This document shows positions 7,914 through 15,884 of a DNA stretch of 64,000 bases, one piece after another. The stretch's first letter is position 1. Every line of letters starts with the position of its first letter. Under the pieces are notes generated by a model. That model worked only from the letters and a program-made list of their open reading frames with translations, was not told the DNA's origin and ran no database searches. The position numbers were made by a program, and so were the translations under genes. The DNA comes from Alsobacter metallidurans (lineage in GTDB: Bacteria; Pseudomonadota; Alphaproteobacteria; Rhizobiales; Beijerinckiaceae): contig NZ_BMES01000001.1 in the NCBI RefSeq assembly GCF_014636935.1, forward strand, positions 723,383 through 787,382, in the 5' to 3' direction.

Positions 7914-9503
7914 TCAGCCGTTCAGGAAGGCGTCGTAGACCGCCATTGTGGCGGCCGCCGCGGCCGGGTCCGGATCCGGCCACCACACCGTCGTGGGCGT
8001 CACCCGCACCTCGACGCCGGGCAGGGCCAGCGCCTTCGCCTCCTTGAGGCCATCGATCAGCATGTCGTTCGGCCCGGCGCAGACCAGCGTCGGCGTGCGC
8101 AGCAGCGGCATGCGGGAGCGGGTGTCGTACGTGAAGGCGGAGCGGTAGGCGCGGTCGTAGGTCGGGCCGCTTTCCAGGATGCCGACCGTGTAGAGGTTCA
8201 ACTGCTCGGCCGAGGGCAGGCCAAGCTGGCGGGCGGCGGCGCGCTCGACGCGGTACCAGGGCCAGTACAGGAACATGTCGCGGCGCCAGTTCCAGGCGAA
8301 CTGGAGGTGCAGGCCCCACGGGTCCGCGACGATCGGCGGGAAGTAGCGCGCCAGCAGGTCCTGCTGGAAATCCTGCGAAATGAAGACCGGCCCTTCCAGC
8401 ACGGCGCGGCCGACGAGATCGGGACGCCGCACGGCGAGCTCGAGTCCGACCAGGGCGCCTGTGTGGGATCCCCAGACGTCGACCTGTGGGAAACCGAGCG
8501 CCTCGATCAGCGCGATCATATCGTCCGCGAGGTCGCCGATTTCCACCGGCCGGTCCGGCTTGTCTGAAAGCCCGTTGCCCAGATAATCGACCGAGAACGT
8601 CTGGCGTCCGTGCGCCAGCCCGGTGACGACGGGCGCGAACTGGGCCGAAGAGCCGCCCCCCGTGGGGATGATCAGCAGCGGGCGTCCTTCCCCGCCCGCG
8701 CGGCGCAGGTGCATGCGGCCGCGCGCGGTCTCGACATAATGGTTCCAGATTGCGCCATTTGGCAGCGGAGCAGTCGACGGAAAGCATGGCGCCGGGGTTG
8801 GCGTCGCCAATCCGGCGAGGGCCGAATACAACGCATCAAGGCTGGCGACAGGCGTCCCCGTAGCAGGGGCGGATACGCCGTCCAGGGCGCCCAGGCAGGC
8901 GGACCAGAGCCGTTCATACGCGATAGGGTCGACGGCGGCGGCCGTCACGGTGCTGTCGAGTTCGACGGGGGTGGGCAACGGCTCTCCGATCGGCGCCGGC
9001 TGCGTCGGATCCAGGGGGTCGAACAGGTGCGCGTCACGCACATGCGCCCAAAGCGCCGTGAGGTGGGCCCCGTCCTGCCGCGGCGCGAGTGACGGCGGGC
9101 GCCATGCCCGTCGCGTCCAGGCCTGCGCGGCTGCGGCGCCGAGCGACAGCCCGGGACGGTGTCGCATGCGGGCCGCTATCGCGATGGCGAGATCGCAAGC
9201 CGCCAGCGGCGTGTCGGCGGCCACGCAGGCGTCCAGCGCAGCGTCGAGGCTGCGGGCCATGGCGGTGAGATCCGCCGTCGCGAGCCCGGCCGAGCCGCCG
9301 ACGCCGGGCAGTTCCAGCACGGTGACGCGCCGGCCCGGACACGCTGAAGCAACGCGCGCGGCCGTGGCTTGCGCGCCCAGCGTGAGCCCGTGCAGGACGG
9401 CGACGTCCGGCCCGTCGCCGCAGCGCCAGACGCGGATCTGCCCACCCGCGACGGTGATGTAGTGCGGCCGTGGCGCCGCGAAGGCCTGTTGCGAGCCACT
9501 CAC
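7914..9503 (-). CDS. Double-domain alpha/beta hydrolase with His at the nucleophile position
   Basis: This 529-residue protein contains two alpha/beta-hydrolase-like halves. The N-terminal half (about 1-190) begins with an HGLTLGAQ oxyanion-type loop, but its elbow region (LAACDLAIAI) has no GxSxG. The C-terminal half (about 255-529) is a fuller domain with an oxyanion loop PTGGGSSAQF, a YLGNGLSDKP turn, and an elbow WGSHTGA in which His347 occupies the place of the usual nucleophilic Ser. The GTG start at 9503 has AGGAG nine bases upstream. It is the last gene of the minus-strand run with the lyase and the aconitase-like subunits. It may hydrolyse an ester or C-C bond in that pathway, but with the nucleophile replaced the chemistry is uncertain. 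Confidence 0.72.
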   Translation of the reverse strand: MSGSQQAFAAPRPHYITVAGGQIRVWRCGDGPDVAVLHGLTLGAQATAARVASACPGRRVTVLELPGVGGSAGLATADLTAMARSLDAALDACVAADTPLAACDLAIAIAARMRHRPGLSLGAAAAQAWTRRAWRPPSLAPRQDGAHLTALWAHVRDAHLFDPLDPTQPAPIGEPLPTPVELDSTVTAAAVDPIAYERLWSACLGALDGVSAPATGTPVASLDALYSALAGLATPTPAPCFPSTAPLPNGAIWNHYVETARGRMHLRRAGGEGRPLLIIPTGGGSSAQFAPVVTGLAHGRQTFSVDYLGNGLSDKPDRPVEIGDLADDMIALIEALGFPQVDVWGSHTGALVGLELAVRRPDLVGRAVLEGPVFISQDFQQDLLARYFPPIVADPWGLHLQFAWNWRRDMFLYWPWYRVERAAARQLGLPSAEQLNLYTVGILESGPTYDRAYRSAFTYDTRSRMPLLRTPTLVCAGPNDMLIDGLKEAKALALPGVEVRVTPTTVWWPDPDPAAAAATMAVYDAFLNG

Positions 9504-9529
9504 GGCGCTGCTCCTTGTCAGATTGCCGA

Positions 9530-10423
9530 CTACTCCGCCGCGAAGGCCTTCGGCGGCGGGGTGGTGAGGTACTTCAGCTGCAGCGCCTCGATTTCCTTGA
9601 AGCCGATCATCTCGATGAAGGGGTCGTGGCCCATGGTCGGCCGGGGCAGGTTCTTGGTGGTCTTGTCGCGCACCAGTGCGGCGAGGTTTTCCTGCAGCGC
9701 AGTCGCGATGCTCATCAACGGCACGAGCGGGAAGGTGGCGAGGCCCGCCACGCTGGCGATCTCGGCCGGCGACAGGTTCTTCTCCAGCCAGCCCAGGATC
9801 TGCAGGGACAGCGGCACGCCGCAGGCCTCGCGCAGCGCCCGCAGGCCCTCGATGGTCTTGAACGTGCGGCTGATCGGCTGGATCACGTCCGCGCCCGCCG
9901 CCACATACGCCTTGGCGCGCTCGATCGCCTCCGCCTCGGTGGCCACGTCCGTGCGGGCGACGATCAGCATGTTCGGGTTGCGGCGCGACTCCACGGCGGC
10001 CCGGATCTTGCCGACCGCCTCGTCCATCGGGATGGTCTCGACCCCGCCGACGCAGATCGGACAGCGCTTGGGCGCGACCTGGTCCTCCATGATCACGGCG
10101 GCGACGCCCGTTGCCTCGAACTCGCGGATCGTCCGCATCACGTTGATGGCGTTGCCATAGGCCGTGTCGATGTCGGCGATCACCGGGATGTCGACCACAT
10201 TGGTGACGTTGCGGACGACGCCGAGATTTTCGGTCATCGTGTAGAGCTCGGCGTCCGGCATGCCGAGCAGCGAGGCGGAGACGCCGAAGCCGCTGGTCAG
10301 CAGGGCGTCGAAGCCGGCGGCCTGGATGAAGCGCGCCGACAGCGCGTCATAAGCGCCGGCGGCCCAATGCGTCTTCTGCGCCAGCACCTTGGCGCGGAAA
10401 TCCTGGTGTCCGGTGAACGGCAT
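9530..10423 (-). CDS. Isocitrate lyase/PEP mutase superfamily lyase (dimethylmalate/methylisocitrate lyase-like)
   Basis: The 297-residue TIM-barrel protein has the superfamily metal site ADIDTAYGN (Asp84, Asp86) and the active-site loop MEDQVAPKRCPICVGG with Cys121. In isocitrate, methylisocitrate and 2,3-dimethylmalate lyases this loop reads K[KR]CGH; here CGH is CPI, so the loop is variant although the cysteine remains. Members cleave 2- or 3-substituted malates or isocitrates to a keto acid plus a carboxylate. ATG at 10423 has GAGGAG about eight bases upstream. It lies 32 bp after the small aconitase-like subunit gene on the same strand, an arrangement matching dehydratase-then-lyase routes such as dimethylmalate breakdown. 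The exact substrate is inferred, not seen. Confidence 0.78.
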   Translation of the reverse strand: MPFTGHQDFRAKVLAQKTHWAAGAYDALSARFIQAAGFDALLTSGFGVSASLLGMPDAELYTMTENLGVVRNVTNVVDIPVIADIDTAYGNAINVMRTIREFEATGVAAVIMEDQVAPKRCPICVGGVETIPMDEAVGKIRAAVESRRNPNMLIVARTDVATEAEAIERAKAYVAAGADVIQPISRTFKTIEGLRALREACGVPLSLQILGWLEKNLSPAEIASVAGLATFPLVPLMSIATALQENLAALVRDKTTKNLPRPTMGHDPFIEMIGFKEIEALQLKYLTTPPPKAFAAE

Positions 10424-10455
10424 GGTGGTGACTCCTCGGGGGTCGGGCGCGGCGG

Positions 10456-10968
10456 CTAGACGGCCGCGATGGGGCGTTTCAGGTAGGGAACGAGGCCGCC
10501 CGCATCCAGCATCTCGCGGTCGGCGTAGGACAGCGGCTCCATCGGGAGCGATGTGCCCTTGGTGAGGTTACGGACGAGATTGGCGTCCCAGTCGACCTCG
10601 ATCTCGTCCCAGCGGTCCACGAGCGACAGGATCCCGGGGCAGCTCGCCTGCGGGAAGCCCATGCTGATCTCGCCGCGCCAGTAGCCGGGCGAAAAGCTCT
10701 CGGCGATCACGCCCGTGACGCCCAGATGCCGCATGGCGCGCATCGGCGGATAGTGCGGGTGGCCGTAGCCGAAATTATGCGCGCCGACGATCACGTCGCC
10801 GGGCTTCACCTTGCCGTGGAAGTCCGGGTCGTAGGACAGCATCGCGACCTTCGCGAGCTCGTCCACGTCGGTGATCTTGATGTTCTTGACGCCGACGATC
10901 TGGTCGACGTCGAAGTTCTCCTCGTCGAACACGAAGGCGACGCGGCCGCGAAGCGGTTTCAGAGCCAT
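10456..10968 (-). CDS. Aconitase/isopropylmalate dehydratase family small subunit (LeuD-like)
   Basis: The 170-residue protein is a swivel-domain small subunit: DVDQIVGVKNIKITDVDELAK near the start, GDVIVGAHNFGYGHPHYPP (the family's substrate-binding loop, usually G-x-N-F-G-x-G-S-S-R), then GVTGVIAESFSPGYWR. The usual GSSRE is replaced by GHPHYP, so the residues that read the substrate side chain differ from leucine-pathway LeuD. ATG at 10968 has GGGAGG five bases upstream, and the gene follows the large-subunit gene by 13 bp. It should form a heterodimer with that subunit and isomerise or hydrate a substituted malate. A leucine-biosynthesis role is unlikely given the lyase and hydrolases around it. 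Confidence 0.8.
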   Translation of the reverse strand: MALKPLRGRVAFVFDEENFDVDQIVGVKNIKITDVDELAKVAMLSYDPDFHGKVKPGDVIVGAHNFGYGHPHYPPMRAMRHLGVTGVIAESFSPGYWRGEISMGFPQASCPGILSLVDRWDEIEVDWDANLVRNLTKGTSLPMEPLSYADREMLDAGGLVPYLKRPIAAV

Positions 10969-10981
10969 GGCGACCTCCCGG

Positions 10982-12238
10982 TCAGAGATATTTGCGCGGA
11001 TCCGCGATCGCGCCCTCGATGGCGGAGGCGGCGACCGTGGCGGCGTTGCAGAGGTAGATCTCCGAATCCGGGCTGCCCATGCGGCCGCGGACATTGAGCG
11101 TGCCGGTCGAGACCGCGCGCTGGTTGGCCGACATGGTGGCGATGCGGCCGAAGCAGTAGTCGCAGCTCGGCGACGACACGAAGGCGCCGGCCTCCACCAG
11201 CGTCGACAGCAGGCCTTCGCGGCCGGCGGCCGCCATGATCTCCTGGCTGGTCGGCACGACATTGAGCTGGAACCCAGCTTTCACCTGCCGGCCCTGCAGC
11301 ACCTTGGCGGCGACCCGCAGGTCTTCCAGCCGGCCCGACGCGCAGGAGCCGAGGTAACCGGCGTTGATCTCGATCCCCAGGTACTCCGACAAGTTGCGGG
11401 AATTCGCGGGCGTCGGCGGGATCACGACCAGCGGCTCCAGATCGGTGAGATCGAGATCGTGGACGGCCGAGTACTCGGCGTCAGGGTCGCTCCAGACGGG
11501 CTCGATCTTCTTTTTGGCGCGCGGCAGCGCGTAGGCCAGCCGCTCCTCGTCCGGGTTGACGATGGCCGTCACCGCGCCGGTGAACATGGCGAGGCCCGTG
11601 ATGGTCTGCAGGCCTTCGGTCGAAATCTGCGAGAGCGCCGGACCGCCCACCTCCAGAACCTGGAAGCGGCAGGACGCGGGCCCCAACGTGCGCACCAGAT
11701 GGTGGAACACGTCGCGGGCCATCACGCCCTTCTGCAACGTGCCGCGCAGGTTCACCCGCACGGTTTGCGGCACCTTGATGGAGATGCGCTCGCGCACGAA
11801 GGCTTCGAGCAGGTTACGACGGATGCCCATCGCCAACGTGCCGAAGGTGCCGAGCTGGCTGATGTGCCCGTCGAAATGCACCACGAACGCGCCCGGCACC
11901 GCGTAGCCGACCTCGGCCGCCACCTGATGCCCGATGCCCTTGCGCTCATAGAGGGCGACGCCGTTCTCGGCGCACCATGTGCGGGTGCCGATGTGCAGCT
12001 CCTCCTCCTTGGGGGTGGCGGCAGGCACCATGTGGTCGATGAAGATGGCGTAGCGATCCGGCTCGGCGACGCGCTCGATGCCGAAATCCTCCTTCATCTG
12101 CTTGAAGTAGACGTCGGTGTAGCCGGGAAAGTCATAGGCGATGACGTAGTCCGGCTTGGCCATGACCTCGTCGCCGGCCTTCACGAACTCCTTGCCGGAC
12201 ACCCGGGCCAGGATCTTCTCGGTGATGGTGTAACCCAC
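10982..12238 (-). CDS. Aconitase/isopropylmalate dehydratase family large subunit (LeuC-like)
   Basis: The 418-residue protein carries the three cysteines that hold the 4Fe-4S cluster: Cys299 in GSCASGR, and Cys359 and Cys362 in SPSCDYCFG. The N-terminal part has FIDHMVPA (the HxxP element) and HFDGHISQLGTFG, a variant of the family's DSHTxxxG motif. The length matches the short homoaconitase/dimethylmalate dehydratase-type LeuC proteins rather than the about 470-residue enterobacterial LeuC. I chose the GTG at 12238, which has AAGGAG seven bases upstream; longer forms would run into the upstream gene. With the LeuD-like subunit it should catalyse dehydration/rehydration of a hydroxy-dicarboxylate, upstream of the lyase encoded next. 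Confidence 0.85.
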   Translation of the reverse strand: MGYTITEKILARVSGKEFVKAGDEVMAKPDYVIAYDFPGYTDVYFKQMKEDFGIERVAEPDRYAIFIDHMVPAATPKEEELHIGTRTWCAENGVALYERKGIGHQVAAEVGYAVPGAFVVHFDGHISQLGTFGTLAMGIRRNLLEAFVRERISIKVPQTVRVNLRGTLQKGVMARDVFHHLVRTLGPASCRFQVLEVGGPALSQISTEGLQTITGLAMFTGAVTAIVNPDEERLAYALPRAKKKIEPVWSDPDAEYSAVHDLDLTDLEPLVVIPPTPANSRNLSEYLGIEINAGYLGSCASGRLEDLRVAAKVLQGRQVKAGFQLNVVPTSQEIMAAAGREGLLSTLVEAGAFVSSPSCDYCFGRIATMSANQRAVSTGTLNVRGRMGSPDSEIYLCNAATVAASAIEGAIADPRKYL

Positions 12239-12272
12239 GTGCGATCTCCTTCGGCCGGCTTGCGCCCGCCGC

Positions 12273-13175
12273 TCAGTGCCGGCCGGCGCTCTCGGCCGGC
12301 TTGAATGTGAAGCCGCCGCCCCGGCGACCGATGAAGCCCGCATGCGGTGGGCCAAAATGGGAGGGCAACAGCAACGCGCCAGTGTCGGCGCAATGCTCGA
12401 GCAGCCGCAGCCGTGTCGCGCGCGCGGCCTCCTGGTCTTCGCAGAAGCAGCTGTTCAGCTGCGGCGCGTACACCTGGATGGGCTGGTGCAGCACGTCGGC
12501 CGAGCACACGAAGCTTTCGCCGCCCTTCGCATAGACGAGGTTGAGCTGCGTCTCGGTGTGCCCCGGCGCAGCCGCGACCGTGAGGCCGGGCAGGATCTCG
12601 TCGCCCGGGTCCACGAAGTCGACCAGCCCGGCCTCGATCACCGGATCGACGCTGTCGCGGATCACGTCGACGTTCTCCGGCAATCGTGCGCGCCCCGCGC
12701 CGCCCTCGCGCCAGTGGTCGTATTCGGCGCGGCCAAACAGGTAGCGGGCGTTTGGAAAGGTCGGGACCCAGCGCTCTCCGTCCCGGCGCGTGTTCCAGCC
12801 GACATGGTCGATGTGCAGGTGCGTGTTGAAAACGAAATCCACGTCCTCGGGCGCCACGCCCGCGGCCGCGAGATTGTCCAGGTAGGGAAAGTCCAGCATG
12901 TGGAAGCGCCGGAACAGCGGCAGCGCCCGCGCCTTGCCGTTGCCCGAGCAGGTGTCCACCAGGATCGTCTTGCCTTGCAGCCGGATGAGCCAGGACTGGA
13001 TGCTCGACATCACCTTGCCGCTGGCGGCGTGAAAGAAGTTGGGGCCGGCGAGTTGGGGATGCTCTTCAAGCAGCGCCGCATCGAAGCCGGGCAGCAGGAA
13101 CTGGGGCTCGAACCCCTGCTCCAGCACCTCCTCGACGCGGGCGACAGAGACGCCGCCGAGCTGAAAATTCGCCAC
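12273..13175 (-). CDS. Metallo-beta-lactamase-fold hydrolase (lactonase-like)
   Basis: The 300-residue protein has the two-zinc motif HLHIDH at residues 119-124, then a metal-binding GHTETQ histidine, SADVLH aspartate and a C-terminal PSHFGPPHAG histidine, the ligand order of AHL-lactonase/parathion-hydrolase-like MBL proteins. Enzymes of this group open lactones or cleave esters. I chose the GTG at 13175 because GGGAG lies seven bases upstream; a TTG at 13211 has no such site. It is the first gene of the minus-strand catabolic run (MBL hydrolase, large and small dehydratase subunits, lyase, double hydrolase), 34 bp ahead of the LeuC-like gene, and could supply an open-chain hydroxy acid from a lactone. 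That role is inference. Confidence 0.8.
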   Translation of the reverse strand: MANFQLGGVSVARVEEVLEQGFEPQFLLPGFDAALLEEHPQLAGPNFFHAASGKVMSSIQSWLIRLQGKTILVDTCSGNGKARALPLFRRFHMLDFPYLDNLAAAGVAPEDVDFVFNTHLHIDHVGWNTRRDGERWVPTFPNARYLFGRAEYDHWREGGAGRARLPENVDVIRDSVDPVIEAGLVDFVDPGDEILPGLTVAAAPGHTETQLNLVYAKGGESFVCSADVLHQPIQVYAPQLNSCFCEDQEAARATRLRLLEHCADTGALLLPSHFGPPHAGFIGRRGGGFTFKPAESAGRH

Positions 13176-13284
13176 AGGCGCACTCCCTTGGGCGCAGTTT
13201 TCTTGGCCCAAGGGTTACCACGCAGCACGCATCCTGCCAATCAGCAAAATGCGTTTCATCAGATGACACGACAGTGCGCGCGGT

Positions 13285-14319
13285 TCAAACCGCGCCGCGA
13301 TCTCCCGTGCGCAGCTTCTCGGCATAGACGTTGATCACCAGGGCGGCGAGCAGGATGAGGCCGCGGATCAGGATTTTCAGGAAGCTGTCGATGTTCACAT
13401 GGTCGAGCCCGTTGTTGAGCACGCCCAGCACGAACAGGCCCAGGATGGTGTTGCCGATGCCGCCGCGTCCGCCGAACAGGCTGGTGCCGCCCACCACCAC
13501 GGCCGCGATGGCGTCCAGGAGGTAACTGTCGAACTCGTTTTGCTGCGCGCTGCCGAAATAGGCTACGCCCAGCATGCCGGCGACGCCGGAGCAGACCGCC
13601 GAGATCACCAGCGCGGCGCCCACCACGAAGCCGGCGTTGACGCCCGAATTTTCGGCCGCCTCGCGGTTGCCGCCGACCATGTAGACGTAGCGTCCGAAGC
13701 GCGTGTAGGTCAGCACCAGGTGGGCGACCAGCAGGAAAAGCGCCGCCACGATCACGATCCAGGGCACGCCCAGAAACGAGCGCGAGCCCAGCGTGGTGAT
13801 CAGGGGCGGCACCGAATAGGCGATCTGGCCGCGCACCAGCAGCGCGCTCACGCCCGCGCCGATCTGCATCATCGCCAGCGTCATGATGAAGGACGGAATG
13901 CCGATACGCGTCACGCCCACCGCCGTGATCAGCCCGAGCAGCGCGCATGCCGCCAAAGCGAGCAGGATTGCGATCGGCCCCGGCAGAGGCAGGTTGGCGA
14001 TGGCCACGCTGGCGTCCTGCAGGGTGAAAAACGCCACCACGATGCCGGTCGCGTTGGCGACGGCCGCGACGCTGAGGTCGATCTCGGCCGTCAGGATCAC
14101 GAAGGTGAGCCCGACCGCGATGATCGCCGTCACCGAGACCTGCTGCAGGATGTTCCAGACATTGCCCATGCTGGTGAAGGACGGGCTCGCGATCGAGAAG
14201 AACAGGATCAGGAACAGCAGCGTCAGCAGCGGCGCGATGTTGCGCAGGCGATGGCTCAGCCATCGGCCGGCCCGGTTGGCGAGGGGAGGCCGGCTTTGCG
14301 TGGCGGATGCAGCGTCCAT
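13285..14319 (-). CDS. Sugar-type ABC transporter permease (RbsC/XylH family)
   Basis: A 344-residue membrane protein with about nine or ten helices of the BPD_transp_2 family. It has the early ILTAEIDLSVAAVANATG helix (matching the family's 'GGIDLSVG' motif), the coupling loop RYVYMVGGNREAAENSGVN near residue 215, and the late GGTSLFGGRGGIGNTILG segment. A cytoplasmic N terminus of about 25 residues precedes the first helix. It is the third gene of a minus-strand operon (binding protein, ATPase, permease), 52 bp after the ATPase. This is the ribose/xylose/autoinducer-2 uptake family; the ligand cannot be assigned. Confidence 0.88.
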   Translation of the reverse strand: MDAASATQSRPPLANRAGRWLSHRLRNIAPLLTLLFLILFFSIASPSFTSMGNVWNILQQVSVTAIIAVGLTFVILTAEIDLSVAAVANATGIVVAFFTLQDASVAIANLPLPGPIAILLALAACALLGLITAVGVTRIGIPSFIMTLAMMQIGAGVSALLVRGQIAYSVPPLITTLGSRSFLGVPWIVIVAALFLLVAHLVLTYTRFGRYVYMVGGNREAAENSGVNAGFVVGAALVISAVCSGVAGMLGVAYFGSAQQNEFDSYLLDAIAAVVVGGTSLFGGRGGIGNTILGLFVLGVLNNGLDHVNIDSFLKILIRGLILLAALVINVYAEKLRTGDRGAV

Positions 14320-14371
14320 GAACGGGTCCCCGGACTATTGAAACAGCGGCCTGCCGTAATGGCGGACGGCC

Positions 14372-15871
14372 TCAGGCCGCCGCGAGCAGATCCTCCTTGG
14401 AGATCGCCATGTCGGCGAACTCCCGCACGACCTCGCCCCGGCGCAGCACCAGGATGCGGTCAGCCATCGACAGCACCGTCTCGGGCTCGGTCGACAGCAC
14501 GATTACGGCGATGCCCTGCTCCTTGAGCGAACGCACGATGCGCACGACATCCTCTTTCGCCCCCACATCCATCCCGCGCGTGGGCTCGCACAGCACGAGC
14601 ACGCGGGGAGGGCGGGTCAGCCAACGCGCCAGCGCGACCTTCTGCTGGTTGCCGCCCGACAGCGCGCCGAGCCTCGTTGAAGGACCCGGCGCGCGGATGC
14701 CGAGCGTTTGGATGTGGCCCGCCGCGATGGCGCGCTCGCGGTCCGGTTTCACCCAAATCCGGGAGATGGTCTCGAGGATCGAGATCGAGATGTTGCGGTA
14801 GATTGGCTCCTCGGCGAACAGCATGGCGCGCCGGCTCTCCGGCACGAACGCCATGCCGGCCCGCTTGGCCGCTGCGGCGCCGCTGAGCCGGGCCGGCTGG
14901 CCGCCGATGCGCATCGCCCCGCGCCGGGGTTGGATTTTGCCGAACAACGCGCGCGACAGCTCGATCTGGCCGCAGCCCATGTAGCCGTAGACGCCCAGCG
15001 CTTCGCCGGCGCGCACCTGGAAGCTGACGTCCCGGAACGCCGGCGCGTGCGTGAGGCCGACGGCCTCGAACGCCACCGGGGCGTCCCGGGGCGTCGCGAG
15101 CTGGATGGAGCCCATCCAGCTTTCCTCGAGGTCGGCCGCCTGCGCGCCGATCATGCGTTCGATCAGCCAGCCCTTGTCGATGGCCGGCGACACCCGCTCG
15201 GTCACGACCTTGCGGCCGTTGCGGAATACCGAAACCACGTCGGAGATGCGCAGGATGTCGTCCAGGAAATGCGAGATGAAGATGATGCTGCGGCCTTCCG
15301 CCTTCAGGCGGCGCAGCACTTCGAACAGCCGCTCGGTTTCGGGCGGCGACAGCGCCGACGTCGGCTCGTCGAGGATGATCGCCTCGGCGCCCGAAAACAG
15401 AACGCGCCCCAACTCCACCAACTGCTGCACGCCGATCGGCAGGAGCCCGGCCGGCGCGTCCACGTCGATCTCCAGCCCGAGGCGCGACAGCAGATCGCGC
15501 GCGCCGCGCCGCATCGCGCCCCAGTCCACCATCCCGAAGCGGTTGGTGGGCTGCGCGCCGAGATAGACGTTCTCGGCCACGCTCAGGTCCGGCGCGATGC
15601 TCAGCTCCTGGTGGACCATGCCGATGCCGGCCGCCAGCGCGTCCCGCGAGGCGCGGAAGCGCACCTCGCGGCCACGCACGCGCATGATCCCGCCGAACTC
15701 CGGGTGAACTCCGGCGATGATCTTCATGAGCGTGCTTTTGCCCGCCCCGTTCTCGCCCACGAGGCCGTGGATCTCGCCGGGCGCGAGCGCCAGGTCGACA
15801 TCCCTCAGCGCCTGGACCCCGCCAAACGCCTTGGAGATGCCGACCAGTTCCAGGATGGGCTCGACCGCCAT
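14372..15871 (-). CDS. Sugar-type ABC transporter double ATP-binding protein (RbsA/MglA family)
   Basis: The 499-residue protein is two fused ABC domains. The first has Walker A VGENGAGKST (about 35-44) and Walker B AIILDEPTSAL. The second has the degenerate P-loop GYMGCGQIELSRALFG typical of this family, with signature SGGNQQKVALARWL and Walker B VLVLCEPTRGMDVG, where Cys replaces the usual Asp (LCEP). One catalytic and one degenerate site is normal for RbsA-type proteins. It is the second gene of the operon, 13 bp after the binding-protein gene. It powers import through the permease encoded downstream. Confidence 0.9.
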   Translation of the reverse strand: MAVEPILELVGISKAFGGVQALRDVDLALAPGEIHGLVGENGAGKSTLMKIIAGVHPEFGGIMRVRGREVRFRASRDALAAGIGMVHQELSIAPDLSVAENVYLGAQPTNRFGMVDWGAMRRGARDLLSRLGLEIDVDAPAGLLPIGVQQLVELGRVLFSGAEAIILDEPTSALSPPETERLFEVLRRLKAEGRSIIFISHFLDDILRISDVVSVFRNGRKVVTERVSPAIDKGWLIERMIGAQAADLEESWMGSIQLATPRDAPVAFEAVGLTHAPAFRDVSFQVRAGEALGVYGYMGCGQIELSRALFGKIQPRRGAMRIGGQPARLSGAAAAKRAGMAFVPESRRAMLFAEEPIYRNISISILETISRIWVKPDRERAIAAGHIQTLGIRAPGPSTRLGALSGGNQQKVALARWLTRPPRVLVLCEPTRGMDVGAKEDVVRIVRSLKEQGIAVIVLSTEPETVLSMADRILVLRRGEVVREFADMAISKEDLLAAA

Positions 15872-15884
15872 GGCGCAGCGCCCG

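Noticed and set aside
10456..12238. Leucine biosynthesis leuC/leuD
   Set aside because: The large subunit is short, the substrate loops are altered, and the neighbours are a lyase, hydrolases and a transporter rather than leuA or leuB.
12273..13175. Quorum-quenching AHL lactonase
   Set aside because: The metal motif fits the broad lactonase group, but the gene lies in a catabolic run and no quorum-sensing genes are near. Only the MBL hydrolase fold is supported.
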